Positions 52,013 through 60,493 of a stretch of 64,000 nt of DNA are shown piece after piece. This DNA is from Gemmatimonadaceae bacterium. GTDB lineage: Bacteria; Gemmatimonadota; Gemmatimonadetes; Gemmatimonadales; Gemmatimonadaceae. Below the pieces are notes generated by a model. It was not told where the DNA came from. It worked only from the letters and a program-made list of their open reading frames with translations, and made no database searches. Location of the stretch: the NCBI GenBank assembly GCA_037721215.1, contig JBBJNV010000019.1, positions 25,307 to 89,306 of the forward strand, written 5' to 3'. Positions within the stretch are counted from its first letter, which is position 1. Each line of letters opens with the position of its first letter. A program made the translations under genes and the position numbers.

Positions 52013-53572
52013 CTAACGGAGTACGAATCCCGGATCGGTGGCCGGACGCCTTGCTGCATTTGCCGCGATCCACCCTGTCATGTACATCCACTGTGTCATG
52101 CGCGTGAGCTTTCGATAGTCGATGGTCTTCGGCTCGTCGCGCGGTGTGTGATAGTCGGAATGCAGATTGGTGGAAAAGAAAAGCGACGGCACACTACGCT
52201 CGGCGTATGGGACATGGTCACTGCGAAAGTACCATCCCTCCGGATGGGTCGGCCGGTCCCAGAGCGAATCGATGACGAACTTTCCGGTGACCTCGTTTGC
52301 TGCAATGGCCATCTGCACGAGCTCGCTCGAATTGCGGTGCGGTGGCTGCGATCCCAGCAACGCCGCGGTGTCAGGGTGATTGCGGCCGATCATGTCACCG
52401 TTGAGCACGGCAGCGATTTGCGACAGCGGTATCACCGGATGCGCTACATGGTAGCGCGAGCCGAGTAGCCCGCGCTCCTCCGCGCCGTGGAATATGAACA
52501 GCGCCGAACGCCTGCTCGGCTGCTTCACCCAGGCCCGCGCAATTGCGAGCAGGGCCACGCTCGTCGTGCCGTTGTCGTCTGCTCCATTCCAGATCGAGTC
52601 GCCAGCGACCGTGTAGCGTACGCCGTCGTGGTCCTGGTGTGAGCTGAATACGACGTACTCGTCGCGCAATCGTGAATCGGTGCCGCGTACGACGCCGATG
52701 ATGTTCACCGACGGCGTCTCGAATCTCTCCCCCCGCACGCGAATGTCGGTGGCCTGGCCGTCAGCGCGCAGATAGGCAAGCGCGCCGCTGCGCGCGAGCA
52801 GCACGGGCACCGGCACCGGCGGCGCAGGCGCAGGCGGACCCGCCGCTGGAGTACCGGCGCCCGCGTTGCGAACGAAACGCGGCACACCGCCGACAACGTC
52901 ATATGCACCACGCACCTGCGTCCTGACGATTCCTTCAAAGGCAAGGTCCGCGACGGAGTCTGCAACGATGATGATGGCCGCCGCGCCGCGCCGTGTGAGG
53001 CGGGCGCTCATCGGTGCAATCGCGGCGCGCGTGTAGTTCACGTCATAGGTGTTCGTGAATGACCGGATGTTGGCCCTCGTCGGCGCGACCAGTGTTGCCA
53101 CCACGACCTTACCGCGAATGTCCACCGTGCTGTCGCTGCCTTCCCCAACGAAGATTGTCGTTCCTGCGACGTCGGCAACGGCATTCGACGTCGGCACGAT
53201 CTCGGTCCAGAGCGCGAGTGAGCGACCGCCGATCTGCACCGAGCCAGCGGTGGTCGAAACCCGTGTGCGTCGCATGTTGAACCACGGAAACCAGCTTCCA
53301 TCATCGCCGCGCGGAGCGAGGCCTATCCGCCGCATCTCTTCGGCGAGCCACATCGACGCTCGCATCTCGTCAAGCGTGCCGGCTTCACGTCCGCGCATGG
53401 CGTCGCCCGCGAGGGCGTACAGGTCGCGCTTCAAGTCTGCTTCGCGAATAGCGGACATGGCGGCGGGTGGGCGCGATACCGCCAATGTCGGTGGCTTCGT
53501 GGTTTGCGCACCAGCTTTACTGAATGCAACCAGGGCCAGGAGCAGATGGGCGCAGGGCGGCCGACTCGTCAT
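52013..53572 (-). CDS. secreted M28 zinc aminopeptidase
   Basis: A 519-residue metallopeptidase with a signal peptide (about 1-23). The PA-like insert lies in the N-terminal half (GKVVVATLVAP... AAAIIIVADSV). The co-catalytic zinc motifs are SSHQDHDGV, NGADDNGTTS, HGAEERGLLGS, NGDMIG and HSDYHTPRDE. A Pro/Ala-rich loop (about 250-275) is low-complexity. ATG 53572 gives the signal peptide start; a longer open frame upstream is not conserved-looking. Confidence 0.9.
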   Translation of the reverse strand: MTSRPPCAHLLLALVAFSKAGAQTTKPPTLAVSRPPAAMSAIREADLKRDLYALAGDAMRGREAGTLDEMRASMWLAEEMRRIGLAPRGDDGSWFPWFNMRRTRVSTTAGSVQIGGRSLALWTEIVPTSNAVADVAGTTIFVGEGSDSTVDIRGKVVVATLVAPTRANIRSFTNTYDVNYTRAAIAPMSARLTRRGAAAIIIVADSVADLAFEGIVRTQVRGAYDVVGGVPRFVRNAGAGTPAAGPPAPAPPVPVPVLLARSGALAYLRADGQATDIRVRGERFETPSVNIIGVVRGTDSRLRDEYVVFSSHQDHDGVRYTVAGDSIWNGADDNGTTSVALLAIARAWVKQPSRRSALFIFHGAEERGLLGSRYHVAHPVIPLSQIAAVLNGDMIGRNHPDTAALLGSQPPHRNSSELVQMAIAANEVTGKFVIDSLWDRPTHPEGWYFRSDHVPYAERSVPSLFFSTNLHSDYHTPRDEPKTIDYRKLTRMTQWMYMTGWIAANAARRPATDPGFVLR

Positions 53573-53831
53573 TTGATTCTCACAGCGCAGAAATAGCCTG
53601 CGGGATCGGGGATTGGTTGACCATTCTGATCCACTATGATCCACTATGATCCCAATACCGGTTTGCGGATCTACCCATCGACCTGAGAAGCGATCACGGC
53701 CAATGTGGAGAATTGTGTAATAGACAATCGAGGCGTCATCGCAGAGTTCACAGTAACCGGATATCAATTGAGTATCCGATGCATTCTGTTGAACGACAAC
53801 ATTATCCGCCCTATGTTGCTGGACACTTCTG
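53573..53831. promoter_or_regulatory. intergenic region with a short tandem repeat
   Basis: 259 bp upstream of the M28 gene. A 10-bp unit TGATCCACTA occurs twice, followed by TGATCC (53627-53652), a possible regulator site or simple slippage product. No gene supported. Confidence 0.4.
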
Positions 53832-54767
53832 TCACCTATCTCCTCGGCTGCTCGACGGACTACACGTCGATGCCGGAAGTCGTAAGAATCGCATCGCGTT
53901 ATTACAAAGAATATCCGCTTTGGCCTCCGCCGATAAGAAATCGGCAGCCAGCACCGCGTCAATGCCTGCAGCTACCTGGTCTGGAAAGTCCGAGCCGAAC
54001 ATGATGCGTTTGGCGAATCCGCCTTCGACCAGATCCCGAATGTATCGATTGTAGCCGGCACGCGGCACGAGGCGAGCCCAGGAAAGCGCCGCGACGTCGA
54101 CGTACACGCTTGGATGCGCGTAGAGCAATGCCATCATGGATTCAACGCGCGGCCAGCCCGCGTGCATGACGAAGAGGCGCAGCCGCCTGTGTCGGAGCAG
54201 TACCTCCTCCAAGATCATCGGGTCGCCATAAGCCATTCGATATTCGGGCGACTTTAACGGGACGGGATTTGACTCGTATGCTGCCCCCGGGGGGCCCAGC
54301 CCCATGTGAATGCCGACTGGAATGTCGAATTCTTCAGCCATCTTCCAGTAGGGCTCGAGACGCGGATCGGCTGGAGACATGCCGAGATACTGAGGTGAGA
54401 GCTCTCCGAACGCCCGAATGCGACCCGCTTTGATCTCGGCGCGCAGCCACGCGGTGTCTGGAAGTTCGGATGGATTGTCGAAGCATGGCCGGCCGGTGAT
54501 CGGAGCGCGACCGCGATCACAGGGAAAGACCAACCCAGGCAGGTAGCGCGCGCTGTCGGCTGACTGCCAAGTCCGCAGATCGGCGGCGAGGCTGGAAAGG
54601 AACCAATAGCGCACGTTGAGAGAATCCAACCGAGGGATTGCTGCAGGTGTCGTCTGCGTGCTGTGCACGTGCATGTCAATGACAGGCGGTCGGCGTGCGC
54701 TCGTCTGCGCGTACACTGGAGCCGTAAATAACGCCGACAGGGCGAACCAGCGGATGAGGCGAGTCAC
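53832..54767 (-). CDS. secreted amidohydrolase (TIM-barrel, amidohydrolase-2 type)
   Basis: A 311-residue protein with a signal peptide (about 1-20, LSALFTAPVYAQ). The metal-binding motif is VIDMHVHSTQ, with later His in GIHMGLG and FVMHAGWPRVES and Asp in MFGSDFPDQ. This is the COG2159 pattern, hydrolases or decarboxylases. GTG 54767 is set by GGAAGG 5 nt upstream. Substrate unknown. Confidence 0.82.
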   Translation of the reverse strand: MTRLIRWFALSALFTAPVYAQTSARRPPVIDMHVHSTQTTPAAIPRLDSLNVRYWFLSSLAADLRTWQSADSARYLPGLVFPCDRGRAPITGRPCFDNPSELPDTAWLRAEIKAGRIRAFGELSPQYLGMSPADPRLEPYWKMAEEFDIPVGIHMGLGPPGAAYESNPVPLKSPEYRMAYGDPMILEEVLLRHRRLRLFVMHAGWPRVESMMALLYAHPSVYVDVAALSWARLVPRAGYNRYIRDLVEGGFAKRIMFGSDFPDQVAAGIDAVLAADFLSAEAKADILCNNAMRFLRLPASTCSPSSSRGDR

Positions 54768-54936
54768 ATGACCTTCCCAGTAGAGATGTTTGAAGCGACC
54801 CAACTACTGATTCTACCGCCAATTTATGCAGCGCGCGGATCGTACAGCGCCGAAGGCGCGATCGGCCGTGTGCTGGGCGGATAGTACGCGCGAGGAACTG
54901 AAGGCGATAATGGCTTCAGACACGGGCATGTACGTA

Positions 54937-54965
54937 TTGCCCATAATGTACAATTTGGCTAGTAT
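54937..54965 (+). promoter_or_regulatory. phd promoter, predicted leaderless
   Basis: TTGCCC (54937-54942), 17-nt spacer, TAGTAT (54960-54965); predicted start at 54972-54973, the phd ATG. Imperfect inverted arms TGTAC (54930-54934) and GTACA (54948-54952) flank the -35 and may be the antitoxin operator. Confidence 0.55.
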
Positions 54966-54972
54966 TTAGTCC

Positions 54973-55227
54973 ATGATCCGCATGCCTGCTACCGAAGCCA
55001 GAAATAGATTTTCCGATATCGTCAGCGATGTCGCCTTTCGTGGCGAAAGGGTCATACTGCAGCGCCATGGAAAAGACATCGCGGCTGTCGTACCCATAGA
55101 AGATCTCGCGCTACTCGAAACGCTGGAGGACAAGATCGACCTCGATGCCGCCAGAAAGGCTCTGGCCGAGAAAGAGCCGGCAATCGCGTGGGTCAAGCTC
55201 AAGCGCGAACTCGGCATCAGCCGCTGA
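54973..55227 (+). CDS. Phd/YefM-family antitoxin
   Basis: An 84-residue antitoxin: MPATEARNRFSDIVSDVAFRGERVIL and RHGKDIAAVVPIEDLALLE are the N-terminal DNA-binding/dimer domain of Phd/YefM, and the acidic-basic C-terminal helix (KIDLDAARKALAEKEPAIAW) is the toxin-binding tail. A RelE/ParE-fold frame follows immediately, but it has lost its start. Predicted to autoregulate. Confidence 0.85.
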   Translation: MIRMPATEARNRFSDIVSDVAFRGERVILQRHGKDIAAVVPIEDLALLETLEDKIDLDAARKALAEKEPAIAWVKLKRELGISR

Positions 55228-55543
55228 GTGGCGCAGACAGGGTTGATTCCCCCGGAAGTGTGATATCAACCGGCCCGCCCCTCGCCCGTATCGGGTTGAA
55301 ATAGCGGCAACCGCTGCACGTGCGCTCCGAAAGCTCGAGCCTGCCGTTCGGTTGCAAGTTTCCCGCAAGATCGACGCTCTCGCGCAGGACCCTCGTCCGG
55401 CTGGCGTGAAAAAACTTGAGGGAGAAGCCGATATCTACCGCGTACGCGTCGGGAACTTCCGGATCATCTACCGGATCGAGAATCGAAAGCTGCTGATTCT
55501 TGTCTTGTTGGTCGGAGATCGGAAGGATGTCTACCGGCGGTGA
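55228..55543 (+). pseudogene. RelE/ParE-family toxin, frameshifted or start-less
   Basis: From YRVEIAATAARALRKLEPAV (55289 on) to DRKDVYRR the frame encodes a full RelE fold (VKKLEGEADIYRVRVGNFRI region is typical). No ATG/GTG/TTG precedes YRVEIA in this frame. A GTG at 55228, directly after the antitoxin stop, is in another frame and ends at 55261-55263. One base fewer in the C5 run at 55249-55253 would join the two. It is either an inactivated toxin, an assembly error, or a slippage-controlled gene. A TTG at 55352 would give only 63 residues. Confidence 0.65.
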
Positions 55544-55789
55544 ACGTCATACTCGAATGGCAAACGCGACGACTTCCACACAAGATTCTTACTTAGCGTG
55601 TATGTACTCGACTCCAGATAGTGCTGCCCTTGCGAGGCGTCCCGAGCATGCAGCCGAGATGACACTCGCCAAGCGGTCAACCATGATGCCGCTCGGCCCG
55701 TCGGCGCAACGTCACATCAGGCGACACGCCACACCAGGCGCGCATGCCGCTCGATCTGGCGGCTGGATGTGCAGGATGCATCTTCACAC
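55544..55789. other. intergenic region, no supported gene
   Basis: About 246 bp between the toxin frame and the amidase. Short open frames exist on both strands without recognisable features. The sequence changes to a GC-richer style from here rightwards. Confidence 0.4.
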
Positions 55790-57373
55790 ATGACCATTGG
55801 ACGCTCCGCGCGCCTCGCGCTTGTCTCCCTGCCGCCATTGTGCTCGTTCGCCCTCTCACTGAGCGCACAGAATCCCCGAGGCAGCACGTTTCAGATCGAG
55901 GAAGCCACGATCGCCGGCGTGCACACCGCCTTTCGCACCCGCGCACTCACCTGCCGCGCGCTCGTTCAGCGGTATCTCTACCGCATAGACTCCATCGACC
56001 AGCGCGGGCCGGCAATCAACGCGCTCGTCACACTTAATCCCAGTGCCCTTTCGATCGCCGATTCGCTCGACAGGCGCTATGCGAAACACGGTCTCGTCGG
56101 CCCACTCCACTGCGTGCCGATGATCGTGAAGGACAATTTCGAGACAAGCGATCTCCAGACGACGGCGGGATCACTGGCGCTCAAGGGCTGGATTCCCCGG
56201 CGCGACGCCACCATGGTCGCCCGCATCCGTGCCGCGGGCGCGATCGTCCTCGCCAAGTCGAACATGGCTGAATGGGCGTTCACGCCCTATGAGACCGTCA
56301 GCTCGATCCTTCCGGGCTACACGAAGAATCCGTATGCGCTCGATCGCGTGACGGCAGGATCGAGCGGAGGAACCGCGGCTGCCGTCGCATCGAACCAGGG
56401 ACAGAGCGGCCTCGGAACGGATACAGGCAACTCGATTCGGGGCCCATCGGCCCACACCGCCCTCGTGGGAATCCGATCGACGATGGGTCTCACCTCGAGG
56501 GCTGGTGTGGTCCCACTCAACGATGGCGCGGACGTCGCAGGTCCGATGGCGCGTACCGTCGCGGATGCCGTCGCGATCTTCGATGTCGTTGCGGGGGAGG
56601 ACGCGGATGATCCGGTCACCATGGCGAGCCGCGGCCGTCGCGAGGCAGACTATCGGAAGTACCTCGTGCCGGGAGCGCTCAGGAACGCGCGCATCGGCGT
56701 GCTCCGCCAGGCGTACGAGACGCCAACGACCGACAGCGAAGTGGTCGCCGTATTCACGGCGGCCATCAACGACCTGCGGAAGGCAGGCGCCACGATCGTG
56801 GACCCGGCCGGCATCGACTCCCTCCCGCGCATCCTGCGTGTCGCCGGGACGTGCAGTCGCTTCAAGTATGATCTCGAACGCTACTTCGCGGTGCGCGGGG
56901 AGAACGCACCGGTGAAGACCGTCGACGCAATAGTGAAGAGCCGCAATTTTCACCCGTCGGTACAACTCCAGTTGCAAAGAGCGCAGCTGGATACGTCGCC
57001 GCCGCCCAAGGCCAATCCGGGATGCGTGGCGCGCGAGGAGATGCGTGCACAGCTCCGGCGCGCCGTGATCGCGATGATGGATTCACTCCGCCTCGACGTG
57101 CTGGTTTATCCGACGTGGAGCAATCCTCCACGTCTCATCGGCGACCTCAACACTCCACACGGCGACAACAGCCAGCTCTTCTCGCCATCCACGGGTTTTC
57201 CGGCGATCACGGTCCCGATGGGCTACACACGCGAGCGACGGCTGCCCGCGGGCATAACTTTCTTCGGTCGGCCGTGGAGCGAGGGCCGTCTCATCTCACT
57301 GGCGTATGGCTACGAGCAGGCGACGCGCCATCGCAGGCCGCCGCTGCTGCAGACGCGCACGCCGGGTAGCTAG
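55790..57373 (+). CDS. secreted amidase (amidase signature family)
   Basis: A 527-residue amidase with an N-terminal signal peptide (about 1-25, LCSFALSLSAQ). The Ser-cisSer-Lys triad is visible: Lys in IVKDNFETSD, the GSSGGTAAAVA Ser, and Ser in TDTGNSIRGP. Members hydrolyse diverse amides; GatA-type function is excluded by the export signal. ATG 55790 gives the signal peptide. It starts a run of secreted hydrolases. Confidence 0.9.
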   Translation: MTIGRSARLALVSLPPLCSFALSLSAQNPRGSTFQIEEATIAGVHTAFRTRALTCRALVQRYLYRIDSIDQRGPAINALVTLNPSALSIADSLDRRYAKHGLVGPLHCVPMIVKDNFETSDLQTTAGSLALKGWIPRRDATMVARIRAAGAIVLAKSNMAEWAFTPYETVSSILPGYTKNPYALDRVTAGSSGGTAAAVASNQGQSGLGTDTGNSIRGPSAHTALVGIRSTMGLTSRAGVVPLNDGADVAGPMARTVADAVAIFDVVAGEDADDPVTMASRGRREADYRKYLVPGALRNARIGVLRQAYETPTTDSEVVAVFTAAINDLRKAGATIVDPAGIDSLPRILRVAGTCSRFKYDLERYFAVRGENAPVKTVDAIVKSRNFHPSVQLQLQRAQLDTSPPPKANPGCVAREEMRAQLRRAVIAMMDSLRLDVLVYPTWSNPPRLIGDLNTPHGDNSQLFSPSTGFPAITVPMGYTRERRLPAGITFFGRPWSEGRLISLAYGYEQATRHRRPPLLQTRTPGS

Positions 57374-57440
57374 AACTACGTCCTCTGCGTGAGCTTAAGA
57401 ATAGTATCCTCATAAACTCGACTGCCGGAGCGCGAACACT

Positions 57441-58850
57441 ATGCAGACTCGGAACTCGATTCACCCCGTGACCTCACGCCTCTTCAAAGGCGCGATGTGC
57501 GCCTTGCTGCTCCTGCTGGCCGGTGACCTCGCTGGGCAGACGCCTTCGCTGGACAGCGCGCGAATCGCCATGCGCGGCGGCGTGACGGCGCTCGTCGGCG
57601 GCACTCTCATCGACGGATACGGCGGGCCGCCTATTCGTAACAGCGTAATCCTGGTCACGGGAGAGCGCATCACCCGTGTCGGCACTGTAGGGTCGGTCCC
57701 GATTCCGGCCGACGCGAAGATCATCTCTACCGAGGGCATGAGTGTGCTTCCCGGACTGTGGGACATGCACGTGCATCTCATGCTCAACGGCCACAGCGAT
57801 TACGCGCACTGGGACCGGACCTACCTGCCGATGCTCGAGCGCGTCATCATGCCGGCCTCCGCCCGCCAGCTTTTGCTTGCGGGCGTCACGAGCGCGCGCG
57901 ACCTCGGCGCCCCGCTGGCTCCGAGCATCGCGGTGCGCGATGCGATCAACACCGGCCGTATCCCCGGACCGACGATGTACGTCTCCGGCCCCTTTCTGCA
58001 GCACCGCCCATATCCGGGGACGGAGGCCTTTCGCTGGGGAGTGAACGGAGTCGCGGACGCGAGAGAGAAAGTGCGCGCGCTGGCACGCGCCGGGGTCAAC
58101 TGCGTGAAGCTCATCGATCAGGACGAGATGACCATGGAAGAGGTGCGCGCCATTGTCGACGAGGCGCACCGTCTCGGCCTGATGGTGGTCGCGCACTCGC
58201 ACCGACCGGAAGAAATTCGGCGCGGTCTGCTCGCCGGCGTGGACAACTTCGAGCACACCGGCCTGGCTACGTCACCCGAGTTTCCTCCCGACGTGATCGC
58301 GCTCCTCCAGGCGCGCACCGCGCGCGGCAACACGCGGCCGTTGTTCTGGACGCCCACGATCGAGGGCTTGTTCAACTATGAGTCGCTGCGCGACGACCCC
58401 GAGGCGCTGGACGATCCCTCGTGGCATCTGGGTCTCCCGGATTCCGTTATCGCCGACATCCGCTCGTCGATCGTACACCCCGATCGACTTCCCTATTTCC
58501 AGATAACGCCGAGCCGCCGGCCGACGCTCGGCAGGAAATTCCAGCAACTCAGGGAGTCGGGCGTGGTGCTACTGGTGGGAACCGATGCCGGCATCCCAAT
58601 GAAGTTTCACAGCCAGGCGACCTGGCGGGAACTGGAAGTCTGGGTCAACCGGCTGGGCGTGGATCCGATGACAGCGATTCGCGCTGCCACCTATTGGCCC
58701 GCCGTCGCCATGAAGGTAGACCGCGACGTGGGAACGGTGAGCGAGGGAAAGTTCGCGGACATCATCGCCGTGCGCGGGAACGTGCTCCGCTACATCAACC
58801 TGCTTCAGGATGTGGATCTCGTGGTCAAACGCGGAGTTCGGTACAAATAG
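57441..58850 (+). CDS. secreted amidohydrolase (imidazolonepropionase-like)
   Basis: A 469-residue enzyme with a signal peptide (about 1-32, ending LAGQ) and an amidohydrolase-1 fold: VLPGLWDMHVHLM gives the metal HxH, Lys in NCVKLIDQDEM, His in VVAHSHRP and FEHTGL, and Asp in VGTDAGIPM; the C-terminal VSEGKFADIIAV closes the composite barrel. Prolidase-like or cyclic-imide activities are known in the group. Substrate unknown. Confidence 0.88.
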   Translation: MQTRNSIHPVTSRLFKGAMCALLLLLAGDLAGQTPSLDSARIAMRGGVTALVGGTLIDGYGGPPIRNSVILVTGERITRVGTVGSVPIPADAKIISTEGMSVLPGLWDMHVHLMLNGHSDYAHWDRTYLPMLERVIMPASARQLLLAGVTSARDLGAPLAPSIAVRDAINTGRIPGPTMYVSGPFLQHRPYPGTEAFRWGVNGVADAREKVRALARAGVNCVKLIDQDEMTMEEVRAIVDEAHRLGLMVVAHSHRPEEIRRGLLAGVDNFEHTGLATSPEFPPDVIALLQARTARGNTRPLFWTPTIEGLFNYESLRDDPEALDDPSWHLGLPDSVIADIRSSIVHPDRLPYFQITPSRRPTLGRKFQQLRESGVVLLVGTDAGIPMKFHSQATWRELEVWVNRLGVDPMTAIRAATYWPAVAMKVDRDVGTVSEGKFADIIAVRGNVLRYINLLQDVDLVVKRGVRYK

Positions 58851-59035
58851 AGTTTCCGGCTGTTCGCTCCCCACGGCTGCCCTACGACCGGACCGCCAAA
58901 GCGGTTACGTACCGCTCCGACAAATCGGACGGCCCCGCCGCGCGCACCGAGACCGCCGACCGATTGCAATTCCTTGCCGCACCGACTCGCCCGGCACGCG
59001 GTGGCGATACGGCAGCCGCGTGTGCACCTTCAGGC
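58851..59035. other. short intergenic region
   Basis: 185 bp between the amidohydrolase and the M20 peptidase genes. No promoter or hairpin stands out; the two genes may be co-transcribed. Confidence 0.35.
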
Positions 59036-60487
59036 ATGACTCTCACACTCCGCTCCCTTTCGGCCAGTCTTGCCTTCGCCTGTTGCCTCTCCGCGCCGGC
59101 GATGGCGCAGTCGGCATCTCCGATCTTCACCCCCGGTGCGCTGACCGCAGACCAGCGCGTCGCGCACGACGTGTACAAGGAGTTGATCGAGATCAACTCC
59201 AGCGTCACGACGGGGAACATCACCACGGCTGCCGTCGCGATGGCGAAGCGCTTCCGAGATGCAGGGATACCGGACGCGGACATCTTCGTGGGCGGTCCGA
59301 GGCCGGAGAAGCACAACGTCGTCGCCCGCATTCGTGGAAACGGCGCCGGCGGCCGCAAGCCTCTCCTGCTCCTGGCGCACCTGGACGTCGTCGAGGCGCT
59401 CAAGGCCGACTGGTCGCCCGACCTGGACCCGTTTGTCTTCATCGAGCGGGATGGGTACTACTACGGGCGGGGCACAGCGGACGACAAGGCGATGGCGTCC
59501 ATCTTCGTCGCGAATGTATTTCGCATGAAGAAGGAGGGCTGGGTTCCCGACCGCGACATCATCATCGCGCTCACGGCGGATGAGGAAAGCGGTCCCGCCA
59601 ACGGGGTGAACTGGCTGCTCACCAACCACCGGGACAAGGTGGACGCCGGGCTCGTGATCAACGAAGGTGGCGGCGGCACCCTGCGCGGCGGAAAGCCGCT
59701 GTTCAACTCGGTGCAGGCGACCGAAAAGATCACGACGAACTTCACGCTCCGCGCCACGAACAAGGGCGGCCACTCGTCGGTGCCGCGCGCCGACAACGCC
59801 ATCACGGCGCTCTCCGACGCGCTGTCGAAGGTGGGTCGGCACACCTTTCCCGTGCAGCTCAGCGAGGTGACGCGCGCCTACTTCTCCCGCACCGCGGAGC
59901 TGGAGACGCCGGAAATGCGACGCGCCATGAAGGTGCTCCTCGCCAATCCCCGCAGCCCGGCCGCCGCGGGCGTTGCGCGGGATGCGCGCTACAGCGCGAT
60001 GCTGCGCACCACCTGCGTTGCGACGATGCTCAGCGGCGGGCACGCCACGAATGCGCTGCCCCAGCTTGCCGAGGCCAACATCAACTGCCGACTGTATCCC
60101 ACCGACAACGCCGAGCGTGTGCGAGGAGAGCTGGCGAAGGTGATCGGCGACACCACCGTGCATGTCATCATCCGCTCGCAGCGTCCGCCATCGCCACCCT
60201 CGGCGCTGCTGCCAGAGGTGATGGGACCAGTCGCACAGATCACACGCGAGTTGTTCGGCGACATCCCCGTCATCCCGGCAATGTCCACCGGGGCCACTGA
60301 TTCACGCTTCTTTCGTGCGCTCGGCATTCCCGCGTTCGGCGTGTCCGGGCTGTTCAGCGATCCGTCCGTGGACGCGCGGGCCCATGGCCGCGATGAGCGC
60401 ATGCGCGTGCAGTCGTTCTACGAGGGGCAGGAGTTCCTGTACCGTCTCACGAAGGCACTCGCCTCCGCGCCGCGCGCCGTGCCCTGA
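59036..60487 (+). CDS. secreted M20 zinc peptidase
   Basis: A 483-residue M20/M25/M40-family peptidase with a signal peptide (about 1-24, LSAPAMAQ). The metal motif LLLAHLDVVEA, GRGTADDKAMAS, the catalytic/bridging ADEESGPANG, and a dimerisation insert with NKGGHSSVPR are visible. Such enzymes are carboxypeptidases or dipeptidases. ATG 59036 gives the signal peptide; an open frame upstream to 58421 is antisense-like shadow of the previous gene. Confidence 0.9.
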   Translation: MTLTLRSLSASLAFACCLSAPAMAQSASPIFTPGALTADQRVAHDVYKELIEINSSVTTGNITTAAVAMAKRFRDAGIPDADIFVGGPRPEKHNVVARIRGNGAGGRKPLLLLAHLDVVEALKADWSPDLDPFVFIERDGYYYGRGTADDKAMASIFVANVFRMKKEGWVPDRDIIIALTADEESGPANGVNWLLTNHRDKVDAGLVINEGGGGTLRGGKPLFNSVQATEKITTNFTLRATNKGGHSSVPRADNAITALSDALSKVGRHTFPVQLSEVTRAYFSRTAELETPEMRRAMKVLLANPRSPAAAGVARDARYSAMLRTTCVATMLSGGHATNALPQLAEANINCRLYPTDNAERVRGELAKVIGDTTVHVIIRSQRPPSPPSALLPEVMGPVAQITRELFGDIPVIPAMSTGATDSRFFRALGIPAFGVSGLFSDPSVDARAHGRDERMRVQSFYEGQEFLYRLTKALASAPRAVP

Positions 60488-60493
60488 CCGTCG

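Noticed and set aside
53705..54004. Plus-strand frame with a toxin-like MLLDTSVTYLL stretch
   Set aside because: It is mostly antisense to the secreted amidohydrolase, has no ribosome site and no complete PIN motifs.
55500..55793. 97-residue frame after the relE remnant
   Set aside because: Overlaps the toxin frame, compositionally odd, no ribosome site or domain.
58421..59035. Long open extension in front of the M20 peptidase
   Set aside because: It overlaps the preceding amidohydrolase in another frame and lacks conserved sequence; the signal peptide starts at 59036.
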